From an uncultured Bacteroides sp. (GTDB lineage Bacteria > Bacteroidota > Bacteroidia > Bacteroidales > Bacteroidaceae): a DNA stretch of 22,235 nucleotides. The notes under the pieces were generated by a model. The model saw only the letters and a list, made by a program, of their open reading frames with translations, ran no database searches and was not told where the DNA came from. The stretch spans positions 1-22,235 of the forward strand of contig CAUEFX010000071.1 in the NCBI GenBank assembly GCA_958477465.1, in the 5' to 3' direction. This document shows positions 1-6,347 of the stretch, piece by piece. The position numbers were made by a program, and so were the translations under genes. Within the stretch, counting starts at the first letter, position 1. Every line of letters begins with the position of its first letter.

Positions 1-64
1 GAACATCAGACAAAACGGGAGTTAAAATGAAAACGGTTTCGTATTGATTCATACTCGTTTAATT

Positions 65-81
65 AAATAAATAATTTATTT
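65..81. promoter_or_regulatory. 17-bp perfect palindrome, candidate MarR operator
   Basis: AAATAAAT-A-ATTTATTT is a perfect odd-length palindrome just downstream of the predicted leftward start site. MarR-family dimers usually bind palindromes of 16-20 bp near divergent promoters, so it could be an operator. It consists only of A and T in an AT-rich spacer, so chance is a real alternative. Confidence 0.3.
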
Positions 82-99
82 GATTTAAAAATGCGGGTG

Positions 100-130
100 C
101 AAAGTTAGACATTTTATTTTGAACAACAAA
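100..130 (-). promoter_or_regulatory. Leftward Bacteroides-type promoter for a gene off the left edge
   Basis: On the minus strand the -7 element TAACTTTG (107 to 100) fits the Bacteroides consensus TAnnTTTG. It sits exactly 19 bp from a -33 TTTG (130 to 127), the preferred spacing. The predicted start site is near position 92, so the transcript runs leftward out of the window. It is divergent from the MarR gene, a common arrangement for a regulator and its target. The target gene is not visible. Confidence 0.6.
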
Positions 131-181
131 TATTTAATCTTTTTTTATACCCGGAAAATAGGATTTATCGAAGAAGCATCC

Positions 182-189
182 TACCTTTG
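182..189 (+). promoter_or_regulatory. -7 element of the marR-like gene
   Basis: TACCTTTG matches the Bacteroides -7 consensus TAnnTTTG. It would place the transcription start about 15-20 nt before the ATG at 214. No good -33 TTTG is seen at the expected distance, which suggests a weak or regulated promoter. Confidence 0.45.
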
Positions 190-213
190 CAAAGTTGTTG
201 AAACAATAATTTC

Positions 214-660
214 ATGATAGAACAGTTTAACTTTGACATCCGACTTATTTTTGCCATTTTGAATGGTAAGGTCTCTGCTGCCATTAACCGGAAACTGTAC
301 CGTAACTTCCGCCAGGGCGGTTTGGAAATCAGTCCGGAACAATGGACCGTACTCATTTTTCTTTGGGAAAAGGACGGTGTGACCCAGCAAGAGTTGTGCA
401 ATGCAACTTTTAAAGACAAGCCAAGCATGACCCGCCTGATAGACAATATGGAGCGCCAACATCTTGTGGTTCGTATTTCGGACAAAAAAGACCGCCGCAC
501 CAATCTTATCCACCTGACCAGAACCGGCAAGGAGCTGGAAGAGAAGGCACGCTTCATAGCCAACCAAACTCTCATGGAAGCCCTGCAAGGCATTACCGTT
601 GAAGAGCTGAGCGTCAGCCAGGAAGTTCTGAGAAAAATATTCTTTAACACCAAAGATTAG
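214..660 (+). CDS. MarR-family transcriptional regulator
   Basis: A 148-residue cytoplasmic DNA-binding protein of normal MarR length. The winged helix-turn-helix spans roughly residues 35-100. The recognition-helix region (residues 62-85, with KPSMTRLIDNMERQHLV) is followed by the wing, whose DKKDRRTNLIHLT motif is the family hallmark. Flanking helices at the N and C termini (about 1-30 and 105-145) would form the dimer interface. Members usually repress a neighbouring gene and release DNA on binding a small aromatic or phenolic ligand or on oxidation. A strong promoter reads leftward away from this gene, so the likely target is the gene beyond the left edge, though autoregulation is also possible. 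The ATG at 214 lies just after a TAnnTTTG element and gives the standard N-terminus. The ligand cannot be told from sequence. The long antisense frames here are shadows. Confidence 0.9.
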   Translation: MIEQFNFDIRLIFAILNGKVSAAINRKLYRNFRQGGLEISPEQWTVLIFLWEKDGVTQQELCNATFKDKPSMTRLIDNMERQHLVVRISDKKDRRTNLIHLTRTGKELEEKARFIANQTLMEALQGITVEELSVSQEVLRKIFFNTKD

Positions 661-672
661 GCGTTTGCAAAC

Positions 673-892
673 GTATCAAACAGACTATTTACAATAACAC
701 CAAGCCAACTATTAAAATATATCAAAAGCACTATTTACAAAGTGGTAAATTAACTATCAAAACATGTCAAAAAAACTATTTATAACAGTGTAAAACTGAT
801 TATTAATATATCAAATAAACTATTTACAACAGTGTTAAATTGACATTTTAAATGTATCAAAACATACTATTTACGCCAAATAATATTTTTTT
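673..892. repeat. Five degenerate copies of a ~45-bp tandem repeat
   Basis: This fills the 322-bp gap between the MarR gene and the small membrane-protein gene. The core ATCAAA starts at 675, 721, 766 (GTCAAA), 810 and 856. The following CTATTTAC (CTATTTAT in copy 3) starts at 685, 731, 776, 820 and 867. Spacings are 44-47 bp. The second half of copies 2-4 carries AGTG followed by TAAA, so each unit includes a dyad of the form TTTAC-N6-GTAAA (clearest at 734-749). There is no open frame. An array of protein-binding sites is one explanation; a mini-satellite left by replication slippage is another. Confidence 0.75.
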
Positions 893-982
893 TGCATAAA
901 TAATTTCGCCCGTTAAAGAATTATGCTTTTCTTTGTGGCTAAGAATAAATAAGAATAAAATAATCTATTAAAATACACACAC

Positions 983-1159
983 ATGAAAGGCTTATTAAAG
1001 AATTTAGGATTAATATTGATCTTGGCCGGAGTAATCATCCTGATTGCTTGTTCTTTTACTGGTAACGTAAACAACAATGCTATCTTAGGAACTTCTGTAG
1101 TTCTGGTAGTTTTAGGTCTTATCTCTTATATTGCAATCAATAAGAGAATCACAGATTGA
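983..1159 (+). CDS. 58-residue hydrophobic membrane protein, unknown function
   Basis: A short gene starting at ATG 983 and ending in TGA at 1157-1159. The product begins MKGLLKNLGLILILAGVIIL and ends AINKRITD. Two hydrophobic stretches (about residues 7-23 and 34-51) are separated by a short polar loop SFTGNVNNNA, so it should be a two-helix inner-membrane hairpin with charged ends. A cysteine after LIA (residue 23) loosely resembles a lipobox, but the second hydrophobic segment and short length argue against a lipoprotein. It is monocistronic, with the 45-bp repeats upstream and an excellent terminator eight nucleotides after the stop, suggesting strong dedicated transcription. Codon use is regular and there is no competing frame. 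I do not recognise a named family. A weak promoter (TTTCTTTG at 928-935) is possible. Confidence 0.75.
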   Translation: MKGLLKNLGLILILAGVIILIACSFTGNVNNNAILGTSVVLVVLGLISYIAINKRITD

Positions 1160-1166
1160 TATTAGT

Positions 1167-1214
1167 AGAACTAAAAAAGCCCGGGAATGAATATTTCCGG
1201 GCTTTTTTAGTTCT
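1167..1214. terminator. Strong rho-independent terminator, probably bidirectional
   Basis: An 18-bp perfect stem: AGAACTAAAAAAGCCCGG on the left pairs with its complement ending at 1214, around a short AT-rich loop. The GC-rich top is flanked by a run of A on the left and of T on the right, so it can end transcripts in both directions. It ends the 58-residue gene on the plus strand and could stop leftward read-through from rprY. Confidence 0.9.
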
Positions 1215-1224
1215 ATTCTCCTTT

Positions 1225-1398
1225 AGAATCTGTTTAAACTTTGTCCAGCATTATTTTGAGAGTTATTCCGAGGATGTTTTTCTGCTTTCAAGAGAAGGAT
1301 AGCAGGCTATCTGACGAGTGGAAACAGGGGAAACAGACCGCAAACAACTCTCAATACAAGCTGATAAAACTTTTAAAGGGAAAACTTAGACAGACTCT
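1225..1398. repeat. REP/MITE-like imperfect inverted-repeat element
   Basis: The left arm starts AGAATCTGTTTAA (1225-1237) and contains CAGC..TATTTTGAGAGTT (1247-1264). The right arm at 1346-1398, reverse complemented, starts AGAGTCTGTCTAA and contains CAGC..GTATTGAGAGTT. The right arm has about ten extra bases in the middle. At the centre is the hairpin GATAGCAGGCTATC (1298-1311), flanked by pairing CTGCTTTC and GGAAACAG segments. No transposase is encoded. The right end touches the stop codon of rprY, so it could also form the 3' end of that transcript. I take it as a non-autonomous, multicopy-type intergenic element. Confidence 0.6.
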
Positions 1399-2099
1399 TA
1401 GTTTTCAACTTCAGGAGTAATCAGTTTATATCCTTTTCCGTGAATATTGATAATCTCGATAGAATCATCTTCTTTCAGATGTTTACGCAATTTAGTGATG
1501 TACACATCCATACTGCGGGCATTGAAATAGTTATCATCAATCCAGATGGTCTTTAAAGCGAAATCACGCTGCAGTATCTCATTGGCATGTGCACAGAGCA
1601 GACCGAGCAGTTCCGATTCTTTGGTTGTCAGTTTTGTCTGCTTTCCTTCCGAAGCAAGAATTTGCTTCTGTGTATCGAAAGTAAACTTACCGATCTTATA
1701 GATATTACTCTCTTTGTTTTTCTTTCCACGCACACGTCTCAAGATAGCCTCGATTCTGAAAGTCAGTTCTTCCATGCTGAAAGGTTTGGTGATGTAGTCA
1801 TCCGCTCCGATCTTGAATCCTTCCAGAATATCTTCCTTCAGCGTTTTCGCCGTCAGAAAAATAATAGGAATCTCCGCATTGGCGGCACGTACATCCTGCG
1901 CCAATGTGAATCCGTCTTTTTTGGGCATCATCACATCAAACACGCACAAATCGTACTTATTCTTCAGGAAAGCCTTATAACCGGCTTCTCCATCCGGATA
2001 CAACTCAGCAGAGTAACCTTTTGCCTGTAAATATTCTCTTAAGAGCATGCCAAGATTCTCATCATCTTCGCATAGTAAAATACGCAGTTTCTCGTCCAT
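1398..2099 (-). CDS. rprY: OmpR/PhoB-type response regulator RprY
   Basis: A 233-residue response regulator. The receiver domain (about 1-120) has the acidic pocket E11-D12-D13, the phospho-acceptor D55 in VFDVMMPKKDG, T83 in FLTAK and K105 in TKPF. The C-terminal OmpR/PhoB winged helix (about 135-228) ends with the typical IHGKGYKL. The sequence matches what I know of Bacteroides RprY, the partner of the RprX sensor; in B. fragilis these genes were found through effects on porin regulation and tetracycline resistance. It lies 4 bp after rprX on the same strand, so the two are co-transcribed, kinase first. The ATG at 2099 starts directly before EKLRILLCEDD, the expected N-terminus. The natural signal is not evident from sequence. 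Confidence 0.93.
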   Translation of the reverse strand: MDEKLRILLCEDDENLGMLLREYLQAKGYSAELYPDGEAGYKAFLKNKYDLCVFDVMMPKKDGFTLAQDVRAANAEIPIIFLTAKTLKEDILEGFKIGADDYITKPFSMEELTFRIEAILRRVRGKKNKESNIYKIGKFTFDTQKQILASEGKQTKLTTKESELLGLLCAHANEILQRDFALKTIWIDDNYFNARSMDVYITKLRKHLKEDDSIEIINIHGKGYKLITPEVEN

Positions 2100-2103
2100 A
2101 TCA

Positions 2104-3654
2104 TTAATTTTTTAATAAAGGTAATGCAATAATAAATTTCGTTCCCACATTCAATTCGCTCTCGGCGCGGATAGAGCCCTTATGATCCTGAATAATCTTC
2201 TTCACATAGGCCAGTCCCAATCCGAAACCTTTTACATCGTGCAGATTACCCGTATGCACGCGATAGAACTTTTCAAACACCTTTTTAAGGTTTTCTTTCT
2301 TTATACCGATACCGTTATCCTGTATCGAAATCATCAGTTTTCCCGGTTCGTTCCAAGTCCTGACATTCAGCAACAGGTCTTCTTCCGGCTTCTTGTACTT
2401 CACCGCATTGTCCATCAGATTGAAGATCACATTGGTGATGTGCATTTCGTCTGCAAATATAACAGGGTCAGTGGCCTCCAGGTTCGATGTTATCTTACCG
2501 TTATACCGTTCCACCTTCAGTGTGAAAGTGTTTATCACCCCTGTAATCAATTCGTTCGCATCGATCTCCTTCATCTTAAGCGTCGCTTTCTGCCGGTCGA
2601 ACATTGACATCTGAAGCACTTTTTCCACCTGGAAACGCAGCCGCTTCGTTTCGTCATTGATCACTCCTGATATATGCTGGAACATCTGTGGAGACTTGCC
2701 CACCGCAGGATCCTTCAGCATTTGCGCTGCCAGCGAGATAGTTGATATCGGCGTCTTAAACTCATGTGTCATATTGTTGATGAAGTCATTTTTCATTTCT
2801 GTCAGTTTCTTCTGACGGAAAACAATATACAACGTGAAAATAAACGTTATCAGCAATACGAACGTAAATATCATAGATGGAATCATAAAGCTCACCGAAT
2901 CAAAGATATAATCTTTTTTTCCAGGGAAGTGTACTTTTACGATGCTCATCTTGGCCGGCGGATCGTTCTGAAAAAGAGGTTGGGTGTAAGAATCCTCACT
3001 TCCTTTCGCTTCAAAATCCGCACAACGGTATACCTCTCGCCCATCTTTATCGATTACCGAAAAGTGATACGGCAATTCTATTCCATTATTAAGAAGGGCC
3101 GACTTCAGGTAATCATCCAAATCCTTAAATCTTACGCGTTCGCCTATCGACTTGTCACTGGCACGATAAACCATTTGCAGTGCTACTTCGTCAAGCAAAA
3201 CCCGTTGATACATATAACGATTCTTAACAGCATCGAGCAGTGACTTCGATGTTTTCGGAATCGTATTGCCACCATGCCTGCGCGAAATCATCATTTTTGG
3301 CAACTCCGACGGTTTGTTCGTCATCACTTTCAATTCGAAGTCCGTCATTATTCTTCCATCCGGTGATTTCACCGTAAAACGTTGCGTCTGCTGAACCAAG
3401 TCCTCCCCTTGTATCGTTGAAGAGGCTGTCAGTGCTTTCCGTTCGGCTTCAGAGATATCCTCTCTCAGCCAACGGTCCGTCTCCGCAAATTCCACATCTT
3501 TTGATACCTGATACAGACTGTTCCGCACAGAATTATCAAATTGCTCTTTGCGCATCTTTACCATTGCCTCTATGTAGCTCACTTGCAAGTAAAGCAATCC
3601 GAGGAAGGAAAGACCCATTACAATACCTAATATCCAGATTGTTGACTTTTTCAT
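2104..3654 (-). CDS. rprX: Sensor histidine kinase RprX
   Basis: A 516-residue inner-membrane sensor kinase. The first membrane helix is at about 5-24 and the second at about 256-279, leaving a periplasmic sensor domain of about 230 residues with no family I can name. The HisKA segment has the H-box NNMTHEFKTP with the phosphorylated histidine at H297. The ATPase domain shows the N-box FNLMDNAVKYK (N412, N416), G1 box DNGIG (446-450), F box EKFYR and G2 box GFGLGLAYV (476-484). All catalytic motifs are intact, so it should autophosphorylate and transfer to D55 of RprY encoded 4 bp downstream. It is the first gene of the pair. A TAnnTTTG element about 140 bp upstream and a cluster of TTAAC motifs between suggest a regulated promoter. 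Confidence 0.93.
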   Translation of the reverse strand: MKKSTIWILGIVMGLSFLGLLYLQVSYIEAMVKMRKEQFDNSVRNSLYQVSKDVEFAETDRWLREDISEAERKALTASSTIQGEDLVQQTQRFTVKSPDGRIMTDFELKVMTNKPSELPKMMISRRHGGNTIPKTSKSLLDAVKNRYMYQRVLLDEVALQMVYRASDKSIGERVRFKDLDDYLKSALLNNGIELPYHFSVIDKDGREVYRCADFEAKGSEDSYTQPLFQNDPPAKMSIVKVHFPGKKDYIFDSVSFMIPSMIFTFVLLITFIFTLYIVFRQKKLTEMKNDFINNMTHEFKTPISTISLAAQMLKDPAVGKSPQMFQHISGVINDETKRLRFQVEKVLQMSMFDRQKATLKMKEIDANELITGVINTFTLKVERYNGKITSNLEATDPVIFADEMHITNVIFNLMDNAVKYKKPEEDLLLNVRTWNEPGKLMISIQDNGIGIKKENLKKVFEKFYRVHTGNLHDVKGFGLGLAYVKKIIQDHKGSIRAESELNVGTKFIIALPLLKN

Positions 3655-3663
3655 AGCAACAAA

Positions 3664-3731
3664 ATTAACACTCCCTAATTAACACGCCTAACACATTAAC
3701 CTGTTTTAACCGTACATTCTCGTAAATTAAC
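3664..3731 (-). promoter_or_regulatory. Cluster of GTTAAT motifs in the rprX leader
   Basis: Read on the minus strand, GTTAA(T/A) occurs five times, starting at 3731, 3710, 3700, 3683 and 3669. Several are preceded by CG or GT. OmpR-type regulators bind tandem direct repeats roughly one helical turn apart, and the 21- and 10-bp steps between the first three fit that. RprY autoregulation is therefore a reasonable guess. The spacing of the others is irregular. Confidence 0.3.
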
Positions 3732-3793
3732 CGAAAGGCGATATTTAGCTCATGTTCTGACGACTATAACAAAACATTCCACCCTTTGGTTTG

Positions 3794-3801
3794 CAAATTT
3801 A
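3794..3801 (-). promoter_or_regulatory. -7 element upstream of rprX
   Basis: TAAATTTG on the minus strand matches TAnnTTTG. It would give a leader of about 130 nt before the rprX ATG. No clear -33 TTTG is present at 19-21 bp, so the assignment is tentative. Confidence 0.4.
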
Positions 3802-3856
3802 ATAAAAAATTAAATCTTTCTCCCGAATAATTCTACTTTTCTTAATCATTGTTAAG

Positions 3857-3896
3857 CAAAAAAGCCGCTTCTCTTTCCAAAGAAAGAAAAGCGGCT
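3857..3896 (-). terminator. Terminator of the EF-G2 gene
   Basis: AGCCGCTT and TCTTTC pair with GAAAGA and AAGCGGCT around the loop CAAA (3863-3896), with one opposed mismatch. On the minus strand the stem is followed by TTTTTTGC. It lies 24 bp after the stop codon of the EF-G paralogue and separates it from rprX. Confidence 0.88.
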
Positions 3897-3919
3897 AAAG
3901 CATTATAAACGAATGATAA

Positions 3920-6076
3920 TTACTCCTCTACCTGTTTGGCTTCGAAGTCCTTAATTAACTTATCCTGTACATCGGAAGGCACCAGTTCGTAGCTTGCGAA
4001 TTTCATAATAAACGAAGCACGTCCACCGGTCAAAGAGCTTAAAGCCGTAGAGTAAGAAGACATCTCTTTGAGGGGCACTTTCGCTATGAGTTTCTCAAAT
4101 CCCTTCTCGCTGCTCATACCCATAATCATGGCACGACGTCCTTGCAGATCACCCATCACATCACCCATCTTATCCGACGGAACAAACACTTCCACATCGT
4201 AAATAGGTTCCAGAATTTTCGGACCGGCATTCTTAAAGGCCTCACTAAACGCATTACGTCCAGCCAGCATGAAAGAAATTTCATTGGAATCTACCGGGTG
4301 CATCTTTCCATCGTAAACAATCACACGTACATCACGGGCATACGAACCAGTCAGCGGTCCCTGCTCCATACGCGACATCACCCCTTTCAGAATAGCAGGC
4401 ATGAAACGGGCATCGATAGAACCTCCGACGATACTATTGACGAATACCAACTTTCCTCCCCATTCCAATGGTATCTCTTCGGTACCTTTCACATTGATTT
4501 TAAATTCCTGTCCGTTAAATTTATAAGTATCCGGAATGGGCATTCCTTCTTTGTACGGCTCGACAATAAGATGTACCTCGCCAAACTGTCCGGCACCTCC
4601 GGATTGTTTTTTATGACGATAATCGGCACGGGCAGCTTTGGTAATCGTCTCGCGGTAAGGAATCTTCGGTTCTTCATATTTCACCTGAAGTTTCTCATTA
4701 TTTTCCAGACGCCATTTCAAAGTACGCAGATGGAATTCTCCCTGTCCGTGTACAATTGTCTGCTTCAGTTCCTTAGACTGTTCAATCACCCAAGTCGGGT
4801 CTTCCTCACGCATACGGTTCAGAATACTCATCATCTTCTCCACATCGGCCTCATTGACGGGCTTGATGGCACGTGCATACTTCGAGTTGGGGTATTTGAT
4901 AAAGTTGAATTTATAATCGCAGTCCTTGCCATCCAGCGTATTACCGGTTTTGACATCTTTTAGTTTCACAGTTGCTCCGATATCACCGGCCAAAAGTTCT
5001 TCCACTTTAATACGGTTGGAACCGGCTACCACGTAAAGCTGTGCCATACGCTCTTTTGATCCGCGGTCTGCATTAACCAAATCATCGCCTTCGTGCACTT
5101 TTCCACTCATTACCTTAAAATAAGACACCTCTCCGATATGAGGCTCGACGCTGGTTTTAAAGAAATAGAGGGAAGTCGGGCCATTGGCATCAGGCGCTAC
5201 CTCCTTGCCTTCGGTATTCGTTACTTTAGGCATTTCGGATACGAACGGAACAACATTGCCCAAGAATTCCATCAGACGGCGCACTCCCATATCCTTACCT
5301 GCACATACACAGAAGACGGGAAACATACCGCGAGCAGCAAGCCCCTTACGGATACCTTCACGCATCTCATCTTCGGTCAATGAATCTTGTTCGAAGAATT
5401 TTTCCATCAGTCCCTCATCGTTTTCGGCAGCCGCTTCTACGAGCGCTTTGTGCAATTCCATGGCCTTATCCATTTCTTCGGCCGGAATATCCTCGATAAT
5501 AGGAGCGCCTCCTTCGGGTTTCCATGAATACTTCTTCATCAACAGCACATCGATAAGGGCGTTAAAGCCGGGACCTGTAGCAATAGGATACTGGATAGGA
5601 ACAATCTTTGAGCCGTAAGCCTCTTTCAACTGTTCCAGGATATTATCATAGTCGCATTTTTCATTGTCAAGCTGGTTGACAAGGAAAATAACGGGTTTAT
5701 TCAATTTTTCAGTGTAACGGAAATGATTTTGCGTACCGACTTCGACGCCATATTGGCCATTAAGAAGAAGAATGGCGGTATCGGTCACATTGAGTGCAGT
5801 AACTGTGCCTCCTATAAAGTCGTCCGATCCCGGACAGTCTATCATATTCAGCTTTTTATTGTTCCATTCTACATGGAAAACGGTAGAGAAAACGGAGTAG
5901 CCATACTCTTGTTCAACTGGGAAATAATCACTAACTGTATTTTTTGCGGCAATTGTTCCGCGACGTTTTATAACACCACTCTCGAAAAGCATTGCTTCCA
6001 CGAGAGTGGTTTTCCCAGAGCCGGAACTTCCCAATAAGGCGATGTTCTTAATTTCGTTAGTCTGATATACTTTCAT
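3920..6076 (-). CDS. fusA2: Elongation factor G paralogue EF-G2 (altered GTPase)
   Basis: A 718-residue ribosomal translocase with all five EF-G domains. The P-loop GSSGSGKTT (16-24) is intact, but G3 reads DCPGSDDF (80-87) where canonical EF-G has DTPGHVDF, so Ser84 replaces the catalytic histidine. Switch I reads EYGYSV instead of ERGITI, G4 is NQLD instead of NKMD, and G5 is VCA instead of GSA. Domain IV keeps its SGGAGQFGEV motif (492-501). Against my recollection of E. coli EF-G, the stretch 505-552 is 48 residues where E. coli has 22, a 26-residue insertion. This agrees with B. thetaiotaomicron EF-G2, reported to support translocation without GTP hydrolysis, to accumulate in carbon starvation and to matter for gut colonisation. 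It is monocistronic with its own terminator. It is not a TetM/TetQ ribosome-protection protein, whose G motifs are canonical. Confidence 0.92.
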   Translation of the reverse strand: MKVYQTNEIKNIALLGSSGSGKTTLVEAMLFESGVIKRRGTIAAKNTVSDYFPVEQEYGYSVFSTVFHVEWNNKKLNMIDCPGSDDFIGGTVTALNVTDTAILLLNGQYGVEVGTQNHFRYTEKLNKPVIFLVNQLDNEKCDYDNILEQLKEAYGSKIVPIQYPIATGPGFNALIDVLLMKKYSWKPEGGAPIIEDIPAEEMDKAMELHKALVEAAAENDEGLMEKFFEQDSLTEDEMREGIRKGLAARGMFPVFCVCAGKDMGVRRLMEFLGNVVPFVSEMPKVTNTEGKEVAPDANGPTSLYFFKTSVEPHIGEVSYFKVMSGKVHEGDDLVNADRGSKERMAQLYVVAGSNRIKVEELLAGDIGATVKLKDVKTGNTLDGKDCDYKFNFIKYPNSKYARAIKPVNEADVEKMMSILNRMREEDPTWVIEQSKELKQTIVHGQGEFHLRTLKWRLENNEKLQVKYEEPKIPYRETITKAARADYRHKKQSGGAGQFGEVHLIVEPYKEGMPIPDTYKFNGQEFKINVKGTEEIPLEWGGKLVFVNSIVGGSIDARFMPAILKGVMSRMEQGPLTGSYARDVRVIVYDGKMHPVDSNEISFMLAGRNAFSEAFKNAGPKILEPIYDVEVFVPSDKMGDVMGDLQGRRAMIMGMSSEKGFEKLIAKVPLKEMSSYSTALSSLTGGRASFIMKFASYELVPSDVQDKLIKDFEAKQVEE

Positions 6077-6179
6077 AATATATAAGATTTAAATGAATTA
6101 CTCAGTATGTTCTCGCATACCATTATCTTAGTGTGCCGCAAATTAGGAATTAATAAGGGGAAAAACAACAAAGAACGCT

Positions 6180-6206
6180 GTGTTACTAAACAATGTTATG
6201 TAACAC
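6180..6206. promoter_or_regulatory. Inverted repeat upstream of EF-G2
   Basis: GTGTTAC (6180-6186) and GTAACAC (6200-6206) form a 7-bp inverted repeat. The dyad TGTTA-TG-TAACA (6194-6205) overlaps its right half. It lies 104-130 bp before the EF-G2 start, about where an activator site upstream of a promoter would be. EF-G2 is known to be starvation-induced in B. thetaiotaomicron; whether the starvation activator binds here is a guess. Confidence 0.35.
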
Positions 6207-6282
6207 GTTGCATAAATAAACAAAGCGGAAAGAAGCTGTTTACAAAGCCAAAAGGTTAAATATCAAAAACAAAAACTTTTCA

Positions 6283-6310
6283 TAGAGGTACATGACGGCA
6301 TATACCTCTA
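6283..6310 (-). terminator. Terminator of the GH30-GH2 operon
   Basis: TAGAGGTA pairs with TACCTCTA over 8 bp, with an extra ATG/CAT pair inside and a four-base loop. On the minus strand it is followed by TGAAAAGTTTTTGTTTTTG, a T-rich tract. It lies about 38 bp past the GH2 stop codon. Confidence 0.7.
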
Positions 6311-6347
6311 CGAAAGATGTGAAATTTAAAACGGACTTTCAATTATC

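Noticed and set aside
165..653. 162-codon minus-strand frame over the MarR gene
   Set aside because: It is rich in Ser, Arg and Leu, as is typical of a shadow, and lies opposite a complete MarR domain.
4142..4963. 273-codon plus-strand frame over the EF-G2 gene
   Set aside because: It is antisense to conserved EF-G domains, and its composition is that of a shadow frame.
3920..6076. TetQ/TetM-type ribosome-protection protein
   Set aside because: The G3 motif lacks histidine, the length is greater, and the domain IV insertion matches EF-G2; resistance proteins keep canonical G motifs.
6283..6310. Riboswitch or small RNA at the hairpin after GH2
   Set aside because: A simple 8-bp stem with a following T-rich tract on the minus strand is explained by a terminator.
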